A DNA stretch of 64,000 nucleotides from Taeniopygia guttata (lineage: Eukaryota; Chordata; Aves; Passeriformes; Estrildidae). The notes beneath the pieces are model-generated. The model did no database searches, was not told the DNA's origin, and saw only the letters and a list, made by a program, of their open reading frames with translations. Location: the NCBI RefSeq assembly GCF_048771995.1, contig NC_133028.1:2004501-2068500 (forward strand), given 5' to 3'. Positions 61,204 to 64,000 of the stretch are shown piece by piece; the stretch's first letter is position 1; every line of letters begins with the position of its first letter. Position numbers and translations under genes: made by a program.

Positions 61204-61350
61204 TTCCTGCGAGGGAGGTGGGACTGGGAGGGAAAGACAATAAACCCCAGGAAATGCTGGGAATAGCGGAGGGAACGGCCGTGGAAGGTGGGACAGCGAG
61301 GGAAAGACAATAAACCCCAGGAAATGCTGGGAATAGCGGAGGGAACGGCC
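61204..61350. repeat. Direct tandem duplication of about 73 bp
   Basis: Two near-identical copies of AGGGAAAGACAATAAACCCC followed by AGGAAATGCTGGGAATAGCG and GAGGGAACGGCCG, at about 61221-61280 and 61296-61352. The core ACAATAAAC resembles forkhead sites. Only two copies exist, unlike the satellites nearby. Confidence 0.85.
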
Positions 61351-61419
61351 GCGCTGGGCCTGGACGGAAGGCTCGGGGCGCTGCGGGCAGCCAGGCAGGA
61401 GTGGAGGGACCGTCCTAAG

Positions 61420-61640
61420 CCCTGGCACCCACCCCATGGCACTGACACCCACCCCGTGGCACTGACACCCACCCCGTGGCATTGACACCCACCCCGTGGC
61501 ACTGACACCTACCCCATGGCACTGACACCCACACTGCGACACTGGCACCCACACCGTGGCACTGACACCCACCCCATGGCACCAGGACCCACACGGTGGC
61601 ACTGGCACCATGCACCATGGCACCCTTGCCGTGGCACCCA
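61420..61640. repeat. CCCCGTGGCACTGACACCCA 20-bp repeat
   Basis: About ten units of CACCCACCCCGTGGCACTGA with variation. Confidence 0.9.
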
Positions 61641-61739
61641 CACCACGGCACCAGCACCCACGTCGGGGCTGCAGTGCCCAAACCAGCTGGCACCCACAAG
61701 AGCACCCACACCTGCCCTCTGTGCCCATCTGCACCCCAT

Positions 61740-62460
61740 GTGTGCGTCCACTCTGCACTCCATGCCACATTCCATGTCACATTCCATATCCCATCCCATA
61801 TCCCATATCCCATCCCATGTCCCATCCCATATCCTATCCCATGTCCCATCCCATGTCCCATCTTCCTGTCCCATATCCCATCCCCTATCCCATCCTATAT
61901 CCCATCCCATATCCCATCCCCTATCCTGTCCCATGGCCCGTCCCATATCCCATCCTGTGTCCCATCCCATATCCCATATCCCATCCCATATCTTATCCCA
62001 TGTCCCATCCCATGTCCCATCTTCCTGTCCCATATCCCATCCCACATCCTGTCCCATCTTCCCGTCCCATGTCCCATCCCATATCCCATCCCATGTCCCA
62101 TCCCCTATCCTGTCCCATATCCCATCCTATATCCCATGCCATATCCTGTCCCATATCCCGTCCCGTGTTCCATCCCATGTCCCATCCCATATCCCATCTG
62201 ATGTCCCACCCCATATCCCATATCCCATCCCATATCCCATATCGCATCTTCTATCCCATCCCATATCCCATATCCCATCCTCTATCCCATCCCATATCCC
62301 ATTTGATGTCCCATCCCATATCCCATACCTCATATCCCATATCCCATATCCCATATCCCATATCCCATATCCCATATCCCATACCCCATATCCCATCCCC
62401 CATATCCCACCCCATATCCCATCCCCCATATCCCATATCCCCTATCCCTCCCCATGCCCC
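61740..62460. repeat. CCCATATCCCATCCCATAT satellite
   Basis: About 700 bp of CCCATATCCCAT/CCCATCCCATGT units of 7-12 bp. The 818- and 466-codon-class frames of similar arrays elsewhere have the same artefactual origin. Confidence 0.92.
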
Positions 62461-63100
62461 ACCCGTGCCCGTGGCAGACCCACGGGCACCGGAGCCCCCT
62501 CCCCGCGTTCCCCTGCACCAGTGCCACCGGGGGCTGCCGGTGCTCGGTGGCCGTGCCGCCGGTGCCGCTCGCCCGGTGGCGGGGGCGGCTCGGTGCCACG
62601 AGCGCTCCCGTTACCGGCGCGGCCGCTCCGAGCACTCCCAGGGTTCCTCCCGGTGCTGCGGGGCCGGTGGGGTCCCGGGGGCGGCACTTTCCCAGGCTCT
62701 GCCATGACCCCGCTGCCCGCAGGAAGGTGCCCCCCTCGCCAGGCCGGCGGGCATCCCGGTGCCAGTGCCGGTGCCCACATCCTCAGGAAACGGGCAGGAA
62801 ACACGGGGGTGAGGGGGGCACAGGGTGGGGTGGGCACGGGAGGGCTCAGCGTGGGCACGGGAGGGCTCAGCGTGGGCACGTCAGAGCCCCCCGGTGTCAT
62901 TTAGAGCCGCTCCGGCGGTGACAGGAATTAAATCGGATTTTCTCATCAGCCTCATCCCGGCGCTTCGGGACAGGGAACGTGTCTGATCTCGGGATGGGTG
63001 GGGCGGCTCGTTCCTGTCGCGACAGCTCATTCCCGTCGCGACAGCAGCGTGCCCGTGCCGCAGGACACGGAGGGGATGGGGTGGGCACCGCAGGGATGGA
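62461..63100. other. Intergenic, unique sequence with TCGCGACAG inverted motifs
   Basis: GC-rich unique sequence. Near 63015-63050 CTGTCGCGACAG occurs once in full, followed by CCCGTCGCGACAG. An AT-richer spot GGAATTAAATCGGATTTTC lies near 62925. No gene recognised. Confidence 0.45.
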
Positions 63101-63104
63101 TGGT

Positions 63105-63520
63105 GCCCATGCCATGCTATGCCATCCCATTAATCCCATGCCATCCCATGCCATGCCATCCCATCCCATGCCATCCCATGCCATCCCATTAATCCCATCC
63201 CATGCCATCCCATGCCATCAATCCCATCCCATCCCATCAATCCCATCCCATCCCATCAATCCCATCCCATGCCATCCCATGCCATCAATCCCATCCCATG
63301 CCATCCCATGCCATCCCATCCCATCCCATGCCATCCCATGCCATCCCATCCCATGCCATCCCATGCCATCCCATGCCATCCCATGCCATCCCATGCCATC
63401 CCATGCCATCCCATCCCATCCCATCCCATCCCATCCCATCCCATGCCATCCCATGCCATCCCATTAATCCCATCCCATCCCATCAATCCCATCCCATCCC
63501 ATCCCATCAATCCCATCCCT
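63105..63520. repeat. CCCATGCCAT 10-bp satellite
   Basis: Pentamer-based CCCAT/GCCAT array with interspersed AATCCCATCC; about 400 bp. Confidence 0.95.
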
Positions 63521-63529
63521 GGGGGTGCC

Positions 63530-64000
63530 GTGGGGTGGTGGGAGGTCAGGATGTGGGGCAATACTGGTGCCCACCCACCCCATCCCCGTGCCCACCCAGT
63601 CCATCCTGGTGCCCACCCAGCCCATCCCCGTGCCCACCACGTTCAGGAGGCCGGGCACCCTTCACCTCTCACCCCAAAACCGAGCCCTGGGACCCTCCAG
63701 GCTGGGGGTGCCACCATCCTCAGTGGGTCCCACATAGCCAAGGAGCTCTTAAGGGTCCTGTCCCCTCTGGTCGCTGGGGACCCCCCGACAGCCCCCCAGG
63801 TTAAAGACAGGGGGACGGGGGCTCAGGTTTCCCTCTCTGCCCGCCTGGAGCCGGGGGACATTAACCCCCTCGGAGCATGACGGGCCGGGGGGACATCAAA
63901 GCGCCTCCAGCCTGACCGCGCCTCGGGGGTACGGGAACATCCCCCCAGTACCTGCCCCTGCCCCCCTGGATCCCCCAAACCTCATCTCCCCCCTCTCCGG
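63530..64000. other. Intergenic end of window
   Basis: Three 27-28 bp units (CCCACCCAGCCCATCCCCGTG) near 63570-63640, then unique C-rich sequence. No exon recognised. Confidence 0.5.

Noticed and set aside
63105-63520. CRISPR-like regular repeats (also at other arrays)
   Set aside because: Contiguous head-to-tail units without unique spacers, in a vertebrate nuclear sequence; these are satellites.
55900-64000. PCGF1 and TLX2, expected next to LBX2
   Set aside because: No RING-finger or TLX homeodomain motif is visible in any frame; they may lie beyond the window or elsewhere.

Overview
This window is vertebrate nuclear DNA and almost certainly avian: very GC-rich, with short introns, almost no interspersed transposons, and minisatellites filling nearly every intron and spacer. 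That is the texture of the smallest bird microchromosomes. Species cannot be read from the sequence. Eight protein-coding genes can be rebuilt exon by exon with GT/AG borders and matching phases. Seven of them follow the human 2p13.1 order: RTKN (-), INO80B (+), WBP1 (+), MOGS (-), CCDC142 (-), TTC31 (+), LBX2 (-). The eighth, a drebrin-family gene (+), lies beside RTKN, where I know of no human counterpart. MRPL53, which lies between MOGS and CCDC142 in human, was not found.

Layout. 1-2480: 9-bp and 21-bp satellites. 2640-10778: drebrin-family gene, 13 coding exons, 645 codons. 11424-28454: RTKN on the minus strand, 12 coding exons plus alternative first exons and a possible alternative last exon; its introns are a mosaic of different minisatellites. 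28970-30560: TTTGGG-rich satellite in the RTKN/INO80B divergent spacer. 30783-32918: INO80B with a satellite-filled 3' region. 34400-34810: dense CCAAT-box promoter, then WBP1 (35005-36362). 36802-39494: MOGS. 40357-46370: CCDC142, sharing a divergent promoter with TTC31 (46722-50716). 51565-55191: LBX2, two exons. 55200-64000: no gene recognised, only simple satellites and a few AT-richer islands with homeodomain-type motifs.

The genes are not an operon-like unit. They are housekeeping or signalling genes (Rho effector, INO80 chromatin remodeller subunit, WW-ligand membrane protein, ER glucosidase I, and two poorly known proteins) next to a developmental homeobox gene. The most unusual feature is that several minisatellites carry pieces of the neighbouring coding exon together with its 3' splice site (RTKN twice, CCDC142 once), so satellite growth has copied exon edges. 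All exon models were made by eye from splice signals, phases and remembered family sequences; no alignment or expression data were used.
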